A DNA stretch of 64,000 bases from DATGUP01 sp035301265 (GTDB lineage Bacteria > Bacillota > Bacilli > Bacillales > Amphibacillaceae), in contig DATGUP010000013.1 of NCBI GenBank assembly GCA_035301265.1, positions 22,483-86,482 on the forward strand. Reading direction: 5' to 3'. The notes under the pieces are model-generated. The model was given only the letters and a program-made list of their open reading frames with translations. It was not told where the DNA came from and did not search any database. How positions within the stretch are numbered: position 1 is the first letter of the stretch; every line of letters begins with the position of its first letter. Below are positions 8,724 to 16,430 of this stretch, piece after piece. The position numbers and the translations under genes were made by a program.

Positions 8724-9341
8724 ATGCGGAAAGCGATGTGTTTTGGTTTTATTCTCGTCCTATTGTTTTTTTCCTTACCTATAAAGGGGATTAGCGATAC
8801 AGAAGAGAAAACAGAGTACCAAGTGATTCCCGATGAGGCGATCCGCTTGCGGATTCTTGCTCATAGCGATTCAGAGGACGATCAACGTATAAAGCATCAA
8901 GTGCGCGATGCGGTCAACGCGGAGATTTCCGAATGGGTTCAGGACATGACAGATATAGATGAGGCTCGTGAATTGATCGCTCAGCGAGTGCCAGACATTG
9001 AAAAAACCGTTGCCGACGTTTTAGATACGGCTGGTGAAAATAAGGAGTTTTCAGTTGAATACGATAGCCATGTGACATTTCCTGTGAAAGTATACGGTTC
9101 TTATTTATATCCAGCAGGCGAGTATGAAGCTGTGTTGATCACAATTGGCGCTGGTCAAGGCTCCAATTGGTGGTGTGTTTTATTCCCACCGCTATGTTTT
9201 CTTGATTTTTCTGCAGGAACGAGCGTAGCCGAAGAAACCGATGAGGCCACAACGGATGAGTCCGAAAAAACGGCAGAAAAGGAAGACGATGACTCTGTTG
9301 AAGTTAAATTTTTTCTTTTCGAATGGCTCGGCTGGTCATAG
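8724..9341 (+). CDS. spoIIR: Stage II sporulation protein R
   Basis: Forespore-made secreted signal that activates the SpoIIGA protease in the septum, so that pro-sigma-E is processed in the mother cell. It has 205 residues with a signal peptide or N-terminal anchor (hydrophobic residues 4-22, cationic MRK start). The SpoIIR domain follows, including IRLRILAHSDSEDDQ, near-terminal GSNWWCVLFPPLCF, and an acidic tail. Its place after prmC matches B. subtilis. A sigma-F -10-like GGTAAATTA is at 8694-8702, but no good -35 element is spaced correctly, so no promoter is called. Confidence 0.95.
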   Translation: MRKAMCFGFILVLLFFSLPIKGISDTEEKTEYQVIPDEAIRLRILAHSDSEDDQRIKHQVRDAVNAEISEWVQDMTDIDEARELIAQRVPDIEKTVADVLDTAGENKEFSVEYDSHVTFPVKVYGSYLYPAGEYEAVLITIGAGQGSNWWCVLFPPLCFLDFSAGTSVAEETDEATTDESEKTAEKEDDDSVEVKFFLFEWLGWS

Positions 9342-9402
9342 TTCGTTCACGTTAGGCATAAGCTGGTAATAAGTACTATGGATCGGAAAAAGAGGTGGGA
9401 TT

Positions 9403-9804
9403 ATGAAAATCATACCAGCTGCACACGCGCCGAAGATGCAGCTACGCTCGTTTCTAGATACAAACAATATGATTGACGAAGCGCGTTTATTAGCCGCCGG
9501 ATACGTCGTAGAAATGAAGGGACGTCTTGAAGGATGCTTTGTGCTTGAAGCGATCGATTCGGATGTATATTGGCTCAAACAAATGTATATGACCAAAAAT
9601 GCAGCATTATCGTTACCGGGGTTGCTAGAAGCTGTTTTAGCTTTAGCTAAACAAAAACAGGCGCAAACGGTTTATGTGTACAGTCATCAACTGTTTGTCG
9701 ATATTATTTTAGAAGCTTTGCAATTTCATCCGCAAGAAAAGGGTATTGTTGTGGATAACGATGCGAATAAGCCGGGAAACTGGTGGGCTTACAATGTGTC
9801 ATAG
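9403..9804 (+). CDS. ywlB: YwlB-like putative N-acetyltransferase
   Basis: 133-residue protein at the position of B. subtilis ywlB, between spoIIR and ywlC. It begins MKIIPAAHAPKMQ and contains the central YWLKQMYMTKNAALSLPGLLEA, which fits the core of a small GNAT-like fold. No clear acetyl-CoA loop (Q/RxxGxG/A) is visible, so enzymatic activity is inferred only from family membership. The substrate is unknown. A GAGGTGGGATT ribosome binding site precedes the ATG. The C-terminal codons contain a perfect DnaA box (9750-9758) that belongs to the cluster downstream. Confidence 0.7.
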   Translation: MKIIPAAHAPKMQLRSFLDTNNMIDEARLLAAGYVVEMKGRLEGCFVLEAIDSDVYWLKQMYMTKNAALSLPGLLEAVLALAKQKQAQTVYVYSHQLFVDIILEALQFHPQEKGIVVDNDANKPGNWWAYNVS

Positions 9805-9927
9805 TCACCCATACACACCATCCACACGCTGTTGTGGATAACCTGTTAGGAATCTGTTGATAGTCTCGTTCGACTGTTGATAAAAAAATATCGAAACACA
9901 CCATGCGTAACAAAAGCCTGTGGATAA
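9750..9927. promoter_or_regulatory. DnaA-box cluster between ywlB and ywlC
   Basis: Three perfect copies of TGTGGATAA (reverse complement of the consensus DnaA box TTATCCACA) lie at 9750-9758, 9833-9841 and 9919-9927, all in one orientation and spaced 83 and 86 bases apart. TGTTGATAA (one mismatch, 9875-9883), TGTTGATAG (two mismatches, 9855-9863) and an inverted CCATCCACA (9818-9826) lie between them. From memory, B. subtilis has a DnaA-box cluster at ywlC-ywlB among its non-oriC DnaA-binding sites that restrain initiation. This looks like the conserved counterpart. Confidence 0.8.
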
Positions 9928-9945
9928 TCTGCCGCAGGCTTTTTT
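9912..9945 (+). terminator. Terminator of the spoIIR-ywlB unit
   Basis: AAAAGCCTG (9912-9920) pairs with CAGGCTTTT (9935-9943), followed by more T residues. The last DnaA box (9919-9927) is embedded in the 5' arm and loop. Confidence 0.8.
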
Positions 9946-10036
9946 AAAGCAGTCATTCCATGTCTACTTTCGCCATAATATTTTGCGAAAATCATAGTGA
10001 TCAACTAGAATGGACAGTAGAAAAGAGGTCACGACG

Positions 10037-11068
10037 ATGAAGCAGACAAAACGATGGAGACTTTCCAACGATGACACGTACAATCAAAAAGCGATCGCTG
10101 AAGCGGCGAACATGTTACGAGATGGTATGACCGTTGCCTTTCCAACCGAAACAGTATACGGCCTTGGCGCAGATGCCACGAATGACAGAGCGGTGCAGCG
10201 TATTTTTTTGGCAAAAGGTCGGCCGGCGGATAATCCGCTCATTGCTCATGTAGCAAGCAAAGAACAATTGCTTCGACTTGTTGCGACATTGCCGACTTAT
10301 GCCGAAATGCTCATCGACACCTTTACACCCGGTCCGATCACCTTTGTTCTTCCCCATAACAACACGTGTGCCCGTAGTACAACCGCGGGATTGGCAACCA
10401 TTGGTGTCCGCATTCCGGACCATCCGGTTGCAAGAGCTTTGCTCCAAGCATGTGACAGGCCGATTGCCGCCCCAAGTGCGAATACCTCGGGAAAACCGAG
10501 CCCGACGACAGCTGATCACGTTTGGAGTGATTTGCACGGCAAAATTTCGGGACTTCTTGATGCCGGGCCGGCTGGTGTTGGTGTAGAATCGACGGTTATC
10601 GATTGTACCGAGGCGATTCCGGTTATTTTACGGCCGGGAGGGATTACGAAAGAACAGCTTGAACAGGTAGCCGGAAGCGTGATGGTTGATCCGTCGTTGG
10701 CTGACAAGGCACAAACGCCGAAATCCCCTGGTATGAAATACAGGCATTATGCGCCGGATGTGCCCTTATGGTTGGTTAAAGCCTCCATGACCTCGATGCA
10801 ACAGTTGATCGATCGGGAACGGAGAAAAGAAAAGCGCGTCGGTGTCCTCGCTGGATCTACAACTGCCAACCAGCTTAAAGCTGACCGTGTCGTTTCGCTT
10901 GGCGATGATATTCGTTCCGTCGCCGCTCATTTATATGACGGCTTGCGATCGTTTAAGGAAGGCGATGTTGATCTTATTGTATGCGAAGCATTTCCGGAAA
11001 CCGATATAGGTCAAGCTGTTATGAATCGCTTGCAAAAGGCTGCTAGCTGCTTGATTGAAGAGTCGTGA
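10037..11068 (+). CDS. ywlC: L-threonylcarbamoyladenylate synthase (Sua5/TsaC family)
   Basis: Makes threonylcarbamoyl-AMP from threonine, bicarbonate and ATP for the t6A37 modification of ANN-decoding tRNAs. It has 343 residues: an N-terminal YrdC domain (GMTVAFPTETVYGLGADA near residue 30; KGRPADNPL; SANTSGKPSPTTADHV near residue 150) and a C-terminal Sua5 domain (KSPGMKYRHYAPDVPLW near residue 230). The ATG at 10037 is chosen over an in-frame ATG at 10010 because AGAGGT is spaced correctly before it. Length fits the long Sua5 type of Bacillus. Confidence 0.95.
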   Translation: MKQTKRWRLSNDDTYNQKAIAEAANMLRDGMTVAFPTETVYGLGADATNDRAVQRIFLAKGRPADNPLIAHVASKEQLLRLVATLPTYAEMLIDTFTPGPITFVLPHNNTCARSTTAGLATIGVRIPDHPVARALLQACDRPIAAPSANTSGKPSPTTADHVWSDLHGKISGLLDAGPAGVGVESTVIDCTEAIPVILRPGGITKEQLEQVAGSVMVDPSLADKAQTPKSPGMKYRHYAPDVPLWLVKASMTSMQQLIDRERRKEKRVGVLAGSTTANQLKADRVVSLGDDIRSVAAHLYDGLRSFKEGDVDLIVCEAFPETDIGQAVMNRLQKAASCLIEES

Positions 11069-11107
11069 GCATAATATTTTTGCTACACCATCTGCGCATC
11101 ATATCCG

Positions 11108-11146
11108 CCCTTGGACATGCATATAGTGAATTAGCACGTCCAAGGG
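11108..11146 (+). promoter_or_regulatory. Hairpin covering the mntP ribosome binding site
   Basis: A perfect 9-bp stem, CCCTTGGAC (11108-11116) with GTCCAAGGG (11138-11146), has a 21-base loop. The 3' arm contains most of the AAGGGG Shine-Dalgarno sequence, and the ATG is 10 bases further on. This could block translation until it is opened. There is no T-run, so it is not a terminator. It does not resemble the yybP-ykoY manganese riboswitch. Confidence 0.55.
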
Positions 11147-11156
11147 GTGGTGGCCG

Positions 11157-11711
11157 ATGGCAGAAGATTACACCGATGCGTTCATATCATTATGTTTTAT
11201 TGCTGTTGCGTTAGGTGCAGATGTTTTTTCCGTCAGTTTAGGTCTCGGTATGCAACGTCTGCGTCTCAAACGGGTGGCGTTAATCGGCGTGATATTCGGG
11301 CTGTTTCATGTGTTCATGCCGTTTTTAGGCATGGTGATCGGTCAGTATATTTCTAGCCGTATCGGCCATTTGGCCACTTTTGCCGGAGGATTTTTACTTG
11401 TTGGCATCGGTGCACAAATGATCTTTTCGGCGTTTAGCCATCACTATGAACGTAAAGTCGAGCCGGTTGGCATCGGCCTTTTATTTTTAGGGTTCAGCGT
11501 CAGCATCGACAGTTTTTCCGTTGGTTTAAGTCTCGGCGTAACCGATGCAAAAACAGTGTTCGCTCTTTTGTTGTTCGGTATGACAAGCATGCTTTTTACA
11601 TGGATCGGCATGCTGCTTGGCCGTCAAGTACACAGTGTGCTCGGTGTGTATAGTGAAGTGCTCGGCGGCAGCATTCTCTGCGGGTTAGGTTTGACGATTT
11701 TATTTGGCTAA
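11157..11711 (+). CDS. mntP: Putative manganese efflux pump MntP
   Basis: Inner-membrane exporter of the MntP (YebN/YwlD) family, expected to expel Mn2+. It has 184 residues with about six membrane helices and an internal two-fold repeat. The first half has IAVALGADVFSVSLGLGM near residue 18 and the second has LFLGFSVSIDSFSVGLSLG near residue 112; both carry the conserved intramembrane Asp. It occupies the ywlD position between ywlC and ywlE. The start lies directly behind a hairpin that covers its ribosome binding site. Substrate assignment rests on the family. Confidence 0.9.
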   Translation: MAEDYTDAFISLCFIAVALGADVFSVSLGLGMQRLRLKRVALIGVIFGLFHVFMPFLGMVIGQYISSRIGHLATFAGGFLLVGIGAQMIFSAFSHHYERKVEPVGIGLLFLGFSVSIDSFSVGLSLGVTDAKTVFALLLFGMTSMLFTWIGMLLGRQVHSVLGVYSEVLGGSILCGLGLTILFG

Positions 11712-11847
11712 TCCTTTTGTAATCGGCATCTTTTACCTTTTCACAACTTTCCTTTTTCTATCCGATTTGGCATTTCTATGATATATTTAAAGTGCGTAGG
11801 TTGATTGAATGATCCTTGAGCAGGTATGCCATAACGGAGGTTCGTCA

Positions 11848-12450
11848 ATGAGAGTGTTGTTTGTTTGTACGGGGAATACATGTCGCAGTCCCATGGCTGA
11901 AGCATGGCTTAAAAAGAGATGTCCAAATGTTGAGGTACAATCAGCCGGTATTTTTGCGGCAAAAAATGTGAGAGCGAACGAATATGCGATCCAATCGCTA
12001 AAGGAACAAGCTATTTCTCTCGACCATCGTTCACAGCCTGTTACAAAACGGCTATTGCAATGGGCCGATATTGTCCTGACTATGACAACGCAGCACAAAC
12101 AGTCGCTTATCATGCAATATCCCGACTTTCAAGATAAGTTTTTTACACTAAAAGAATACGTCTCTGAAGCCGATAAAGCCGTATGGGACCGTTTGAAAAA
12201 ACTGTATGCCGATTATGAAGAAAAACGGGTGTTATTCATCCGCGAAAACGAACATAAAATGGATCGTGCGGTCCTGGAAAAAAAGCTTCAAGACCATTTG
12301 CAAAACGAGTGGCAAGAAATCGAGCGGTTGGAGAGTATGCTGACGAGCTATGATATTTCCGACCCATTTGGCGGCGATTTAGACGTTTATCGAGAAACAT
12401 TGGAAGAAATTGGTAAATATGTTGATTTATTAGTAGAAAAAATAACATAA
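11848..12450 (+). CDS. ywlE: Protein-arginine phosphatase YwlE with an inserted helical segment
   Basis: Low-molecular-weight phosphatase that removes phosphate from phosphoarginine, opposing the McsB kinase that marks proteins for ClpCP. The P-loop CTGNTCRSPM (about residues 7-16) carries the nucleophile Cys and the Thr that confers phosphoarginine specificity in B. subtilis YwlE. The general acid Asp is in DISDPFGGD near residue 170. The protein has 200 residues against about 150 in B. subtilis. The excess is a charged, predicted helical insert (about residues 112-165) between FTLKEYV and DISDPFGG. GGAGG lies 7 bases before the ATG at 11848. Confidence 0.92.
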   Translation: MRVLFVCTGNTCRSPMAEAWLKKRCPNVEVQSAGIFAAKNVRANEYAIQSLKEQAISLDHRSQPVTKRLLQWADIVLTMTTQHKQSLIMQYPDFQDKFFTLKEYVSEADKAVWDRLKKLYADYEEKRVLFIRENEHKMDRAVLEKKLQDHLQNEWQEIERLESMLTSYDISDPFGGDLDVYRETLEEIGKYVDLLVEKIT

Positions 12451-12476
12451 CCATCTAAAAAGTCAGGGGATGTAAA

Positions 12477-13769
12477 ATGAAGAAAACATATCGTTTCAGT
12501 CTGCGTATTAAACTCATGTTATTTACAACCGTTCTGGCTTTCGTTACGTATTCAGTCAGTGCATTTTTTCTCTATATCGTCTATGATATCGTGTCGGCAT
12601 ATTGGGCCGTATCGATTGAAGTTTTTACTGTGCTAACACTCCTACTTGGCATCATTTGGTCTGGAATTCTCGCATTTTTAGCTGCTCGCTTTTTAACGAA
12701 ACCATTGGAAAAATTGGAACGTGTTGCATCGGATGCTGCCAGCGGGAATTTGCATCAGTCCATCGATATCCATACATCGGATGATGAAATTCGCTCTCTT
12801 GGTTTAGCTTTCGATGCGATGCTAAAAAACTTGCGGAATATGGTGGCTAATATCGAAGCTCATTTTGCTCATACGAATCAAACCGTCATTGATATGCGCA
12901 CGGCTTCGCATGATGTGGCGCAATATTCTGAAGCGATCGGCGTCTCCATTGCTGATATTTCCCGCGGTGCTGAAAACGCATCAGAAGCCATTCAACATAC
13001 GGTAGAAGCTGTTGAGAAAGCGACGGAACTGGCCGAAAACGTTCAAGAAAAAGCATCCGGATCCCGAAAAAAGTCGCAGACGATGTTAGAAACATTACAT
13101 TACGGGGAGAATGTCGTCAATCAACTCGTTCAAGGGATTCAGCAATTAGCGAAAAATCAAGAAAGCTCGCTCGCTGATGTTAATCGATTAAACGACAATG
13201 CCAAACAAGTCGAATCGATTACTACAATGGTCGGCGATATCGCTGAACAGACGAATTTACTTGCTCTGAATGCTTCCATCGAAGCAGCGAGAGCCGGCGA
13301 ACATGGGAAGGGATTTGCTGTTGTAGCCGAAGAAGTTCGCAAGTTGGCCGATGAAAGTACCCAAGCTGTCCAACGCATTTCTGAATTAATCTCGTTGATT
13401 CAGGACGATGTCAAACAAGTTGTGACAAATATTAATGATAATGTCACAAAAGCCAATCAAGAGGCTGAAAGCGGATCTGAGGCAAATGTAGCCATTGAAG
13501 AGATGGCCCGCTCTGTGGAAGATGTTGCAGGCGAAATTGATGCGATTTCTAAACTCGTCGATGAACAGATGACATCCATCCGGTCAACGGCTTCGCAATC
13601 GCAAGAAGTCGCTGCTGTAGCTGAAGAAACATCGGCTGGGGCTGAGGAAGTCAATGCTTCGATTCAAGAGCAGGCGGGAACCGTAGAAAAAGTTGAACGT
13701 TTGGCACATGATTTGGAAAGACAAGCGCACAATTTGAATAGACAGATTCAACAGTTCAAGCTGTCTTAA
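12477..13769 (+). CDS. Methyl-accepting chemotaxis protein without an extracellular sensor
   Basis: Membrane chemoreceptor signalling to CheA/CheW. It has 430 residues. Two membrane segments (about residues 13-35 and 42-66) are separated by only a short loop, so no periplasmic ligand domain is present. A HAMP domain follows (about 67-120), then the coiled-coil signalling domain with the hairpin-tip signature DIAEQTNLLALNASIEAARAGEHGKGFAVV near residue 255. The cytoplasmic stalk is rich in Glu and Gln pairs that could be methylation sites. It is inserted between ywlE and rpiB, where B. subtilis has no receptor. The signal sensed is unknown; it may be intracellular or membrane-borne. Confidence 0.93.
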   Translation: MKKTYRFSLRIKLMLFTTVLAFVTYSVSAFFLYIVYDIVSAYWAVSIEVFTVLTLLLGIIWSGILAFLAARFLTKPLEKLERVASDAASGNLHQSIDIHTSDDEIRSLGLAFDAMLKNLRNMVANIEAHFAHTNQTVIDMRTASHDVAQYSEAIGVSIADISRGAENASEAIQHTVEAVEKATELAENVQEKASGSRKKSQTMLETLHYGENVVNQLVQGIQQLAKNQESSLADVNRLNDNAKQVESITTMVGDIAEQTNLLALNASIEAARAGEHGKGFAVVAEEVRKLADESTQAVQRISELISLIQDDVKQVVTNINDNVTKANQEAESGSEANVAIEEMARSVEDVAGEIDAISKLVDEQMTSIRSTASQSQEVAAVAEETSAGAEEVNASIQEQAGTVEKVERLAHDLERQAHNLNRQIQQFKLS

Positions 13770-13797
13770 CAAAACGATGATGAAGAGGTGTATAGAC

Positions 13798-14238
13798 ATG
13801 AAAGTGATTTTAACCTCCGACCATGCCGGCATGACGATTAGACGTGAAATCGGCCAGCTGCTCGAGGAGATGGGCATTGATTATGAGGATACCGGCTGTG
13901 ATTGTCAAACATCGGTTGATTATCCTGACTACGCGCTTCCAGCTGCCGAACGGGTGGCAAACGGGGAATTTGATCGGGGTATTTTCATCTGCGGCACTGG
14001 TATCGGCATGTCGATTACAGCGAATAAAGTAAAAGGCATCCGCTGCGCCCTCGTTCATGATGTTTACAGTGCTCGCTTAACGCGTTTGCATAACGATTCA
14101 AATGTTTTGGCAATGGGTGAGCGCGTTATCGGACCGGGATTGGCGCGAGAAATTGCCAAGGAGTGGCTGACGACCGATTTTGATGGTGGGCGGCACGCCA
14201 ATCGGGTTAACAAAATCGCATCGTACGAAGGTCAATAG
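13798..14238 (+). CDS. rpiB: Ribose-5-phosphate isomerase B
   Basis: Interconverts ribose-5-phosphate and ribulose-5-phosphate in the pentose phosphate pathway. It has 146 residues. It begins MKVILTSDHAGMTIRREI. The active-site Cys and Thr lie in GIFICGTGIGMSITANKV (Cys about residue 65) and the catalytic His lies in HNDSNVLAMGERVIG near residue 98. The ATG at 13798 follows AGAGGTG; an ATG at 13777 lies upstream of that ribosome binding site and is rejected. B. subtilis has ywlG between this gene and glyA; it is absent here. Confidence 0.95.
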   Translation: MKVILTSDHAGMTIRREIGQLLEEMGIDYEDTGCDCQTSVDYPDYALPAAERVANGEFDRGIFICGTGIGMSITANKVKGIRCALVHDVYSARLTRLHNDSNVLAMGERVIGPGLAREIAKEWLTTDFDGGRHANRVNKIASYEGQ

Positions 14239-14370
14239 CCTATTACAGCATGTTTAAATCGTCCTTTACAAAAGCAAGATGCATATAAGTAGTCGTGCTA
14301 AAATGGCCACGCCATATGGCTGCAAGCAATCTTTATCCATCAACATATGTAGTCGCGAAGGAGGATTTAT

Positions 14371-15606
14371 ATGGAACATGTCCAACAGGCCGATCCAGCT
14401 TTATATGAAGCCATTACGAATGAAAAGAAGCGCCAGCGGGAAAAAATCGAATTGATTGCTTCGGAAAATTTTGTCTCAGAAGCCGTTATGGAAGCGATGG
14501 GCTCAGTCCTTACGAATAAATATGCTGAAGGCTATCCGGGCAAACGTTATTATGGTGGTTGCGAGCATGTTGATGTCGTTGAAAACCTTGCCCGCGATCG
14601 CGCAAAGGCATTGTTCGGGGCTGATCACGCCAATGTTCAGCCGCATTCGGGTGCTCAGGCGAATATGGCTGTCTATTTCTCCATTCTCGAATCCGGTGAT
14701 ACAGTGCTCGGGATGAATTTAAACCATGGCGGCCATTTAACCCACGGCAGCCCGGTCAATTTCAGCGGTAAGCTTTACCATTTTGAAGAATATGGAGTCG
14801 ATAAAGAAACCGAGCAGCTCGATTATACCGCTGTTTTAAAAAAAGCAAAAGCCGTTAAACCTAAGCTCATTGTAGCAGGTACGAGCGCTTATTCGCGCAC
14901 GATCGATTTTTCTAAGTTCCGCGAAATCGCCGATCATGTTGGGGCTTATTTAATGGTTGATATGGCGCATATCGCTGGGCTGGTCGCAGCGGGGTTGCAT
15001 CCGAATCCAGTACCCTATGCCGATTTTGTGACGACAACGACCCATAAAACGTTGCGTGGGCCGCGTGGCGGTATGATTTTATGCAAGGAGAAATTTGCCA
15101 AACAAATCGACAAAAGCGTCTTTCCCGGATTGCAAGGCGGCCCGCTCATGCACGTGATTGCCGCCAAGGCTATGTGCTTTAAAGAAGCGCTCTCTGATGA
15201 GTTCAAAGCTTATTCCGAACAGATTATCGCTAATGCCAAAGCATTGGCCGAAGCACTTCGTAAAGAAGGCATCCGCATCGTTTCCGGTGGAACGGATAAT
15301 CATTTAATATTGCTCGATGTGACACCACTTGGATTGACGGGGAAAGATGCGGAAAAAGTCCTCGATGATATCGGCGTGACAACGAATAAAAACACGATTC
15401 CGTTTGATACAGAAAGCCCTTTTGTGACAAGTGGTATACGCGTCGGGACAGCAGCGGTCACAACACGTGGCTTTAAAGAAAAAGAGATGCAGGAGATCGC
15501 TGAGATAATATCAACGACGCTCAAAAATCATGAGGATGAAACGGTTCTGCAAAAGGTAGCGGAACGTGTCACGGCTTTGACCGAAAAATTTCCATTATAT
15601 ACATGA
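14371..15606 (+). CDS. glyA: Serine hydroxymethyltransferase
   Basis: PLP enzyme that converts serine and tetrahydrofolate to glycine and methylene-tetrahydrofolate. It has 411 residues. Visible signatures are IELIASENFVSEAV near residue 30, the PHSGAQANMAVY segment, VDMAHIAGLVAAG, and the PLP lysine in TTTTHKTLRGPRGGMI near residue 226. An AAGGAGG ribosome binding site precedes the ATG. The 132-base leader (14239-14370) shows no recognisable riboswitch. A strong terminator follows. The gene order rpiB-glyA-upp is conserved in Bacillus. Confidence 0.97.
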   Translation: MEHVQQADPALYEAITNEKKRQREKIELIASENFVSEAVMEAMGSVLTNKYAEGYPGKRYYGGCEHVDVVENLARDRAKALFGADHANVQPHSGAQANMAVYFSILESGDTVLGMNLNHGGHLTHGSPVNFSGKLYHFEEYGVDKETEQLDYTAVLKKAKAVKPKLIVAGTSAYSRTIDFSKFREIADHVGAYLMVDMAHIAGLVAAGLHPNPVPYADFVTTTTHKTLRGPRGGMILCKEKFAKQIDKSVFPGLQGGPLMHVIAAKAMCFKEALSDEFKAYSEQIIANAKALAEALRKEGIRIVSGGTDNHLILLDVTPLGLTGKDAEKVLDDIGVTTNKNTIPFDTESPFVTSGIRVGTAAVTTRGFKEKEMQEIAEIISTTLKNHEDETVLQKVAERVTALTEKFPLYT

Positions 15607-15612
15607 TGAAAC

Positions 15613-15642
15613 GAGCTCCTTTTTAAACGGGAGCTCTTTTTA
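15613..15642 (+). terminator. Terminator of glyA
   Basis: GAGCTCC (15613-15619) pairs with GGAGCTC (15630-15636), followed by TTTTTA, directly after the glyA stop. Confidence 0.9.
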
Positions 15643-15761
15643 GTACGATTTGGCAAAGCGGGTAGGCCAATACAACTCAAACCACATTTTTCAACTTGAA
15701 TCTGAGTTAGTTTTTCTGTACAATTTACAGGATGCAATCAATAGATAGGAGTGAACAGGAA

Positions 15762-16391
15762 ATGGGACAGGTCCATGTTCTCGATCATCCGCTCATTCAA
15801 CATAAATTGACATACATACGGGACAAGCGAACGGGTACAAAGGAATTTCGCGAACTTGTTGATGAAGTAGCTATGCTCATGGCTTTTGAAATTACACGAA
15901 ACTTACCGCTTCAAGAAAAAATGATTGAAACCCCCGTTATGGAAGCAAAAGCAAACGTACTCGCTGGAAAGAAGATCGGCCTGATTCCTATATTGCGCGC
16001 TGGGCTCGGTATGGTTGATGGCATGCTGAAGCTCATCCCCGCTGCTCGCGTTGGACACGTCGGTTTGTACCGCGATCCGGAAACATTACAACCGGTTGAA
16101 TATTACATAAAATTACCGTCTGATATTCACGAACGCGAACTGATCGTCATTGATCCGATGCTTGCGACCGGTGGTTCAGCTAACGATGCCATCCATTCGC
16201 TGAAAAACCGCGGTGCCAAACAAATTCGTCTCATGTGTCTTGTCGGGGCTCCTGAAGGCGTTGAAATGATTCATAACGAGCATCCGGATGTCGATATTTA
16301 TTTAGCAGCGCTCGATGATAAACTTGATGAGAAAGGATACATTATTCCGGGACTCGGTGATGCTGGTGACCGATTGTTCGGAACAAAATAG
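15762..16391 (+). CDS. upp: Uracil phosphoribosyltransferase
   Basis: Salvages uracil to UMP using PRPP. It has 209 residues, exactly the usual length. The PRPP loop is visible in VIDPMLATGGSANDAI near residue 130, the IPILRAGLGMVDGM segment near residue 75, and the C-terminal uracil-binding YIIPGLGDAGDRLFGTK. The ATG at 15762 has an AGGAGTGAAC ribosome binding site. An in-frame ATG at 15732 is upstream of that site and is rejected. Confidence 0.97.
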   Translation: MGQVHVLDHPLIQHKLTYIRDKRTGTKEFRELVDEVAMLMAFEITRNLPLQEKMIETPVMEAKANVLAGKKIGLIPILRAGLGMVDGMLKLIPAARVGHVGLYRDPETLQPVEYYIKLPSDIHERELIVIDPMLATGGSANDAIHSLKNRGAKQIRLMCLVGAPEGVEMIHNEHPDVDIYLAALDDKLDEKGYIIPGLGDAGDRLFGTK

Positions 16392-16430
16392 ACGGCTATG
16401 ACAATGCTTAAAGGATGTGAACACAAGCAG

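Noticed and set aside
14239..14370. Riboswitch or T-box upstream of glyA
   Set aside because: No T-box sequence, no glycine or purine riboswitch core, and no terminator/antiterminator pair found in 132 bases.
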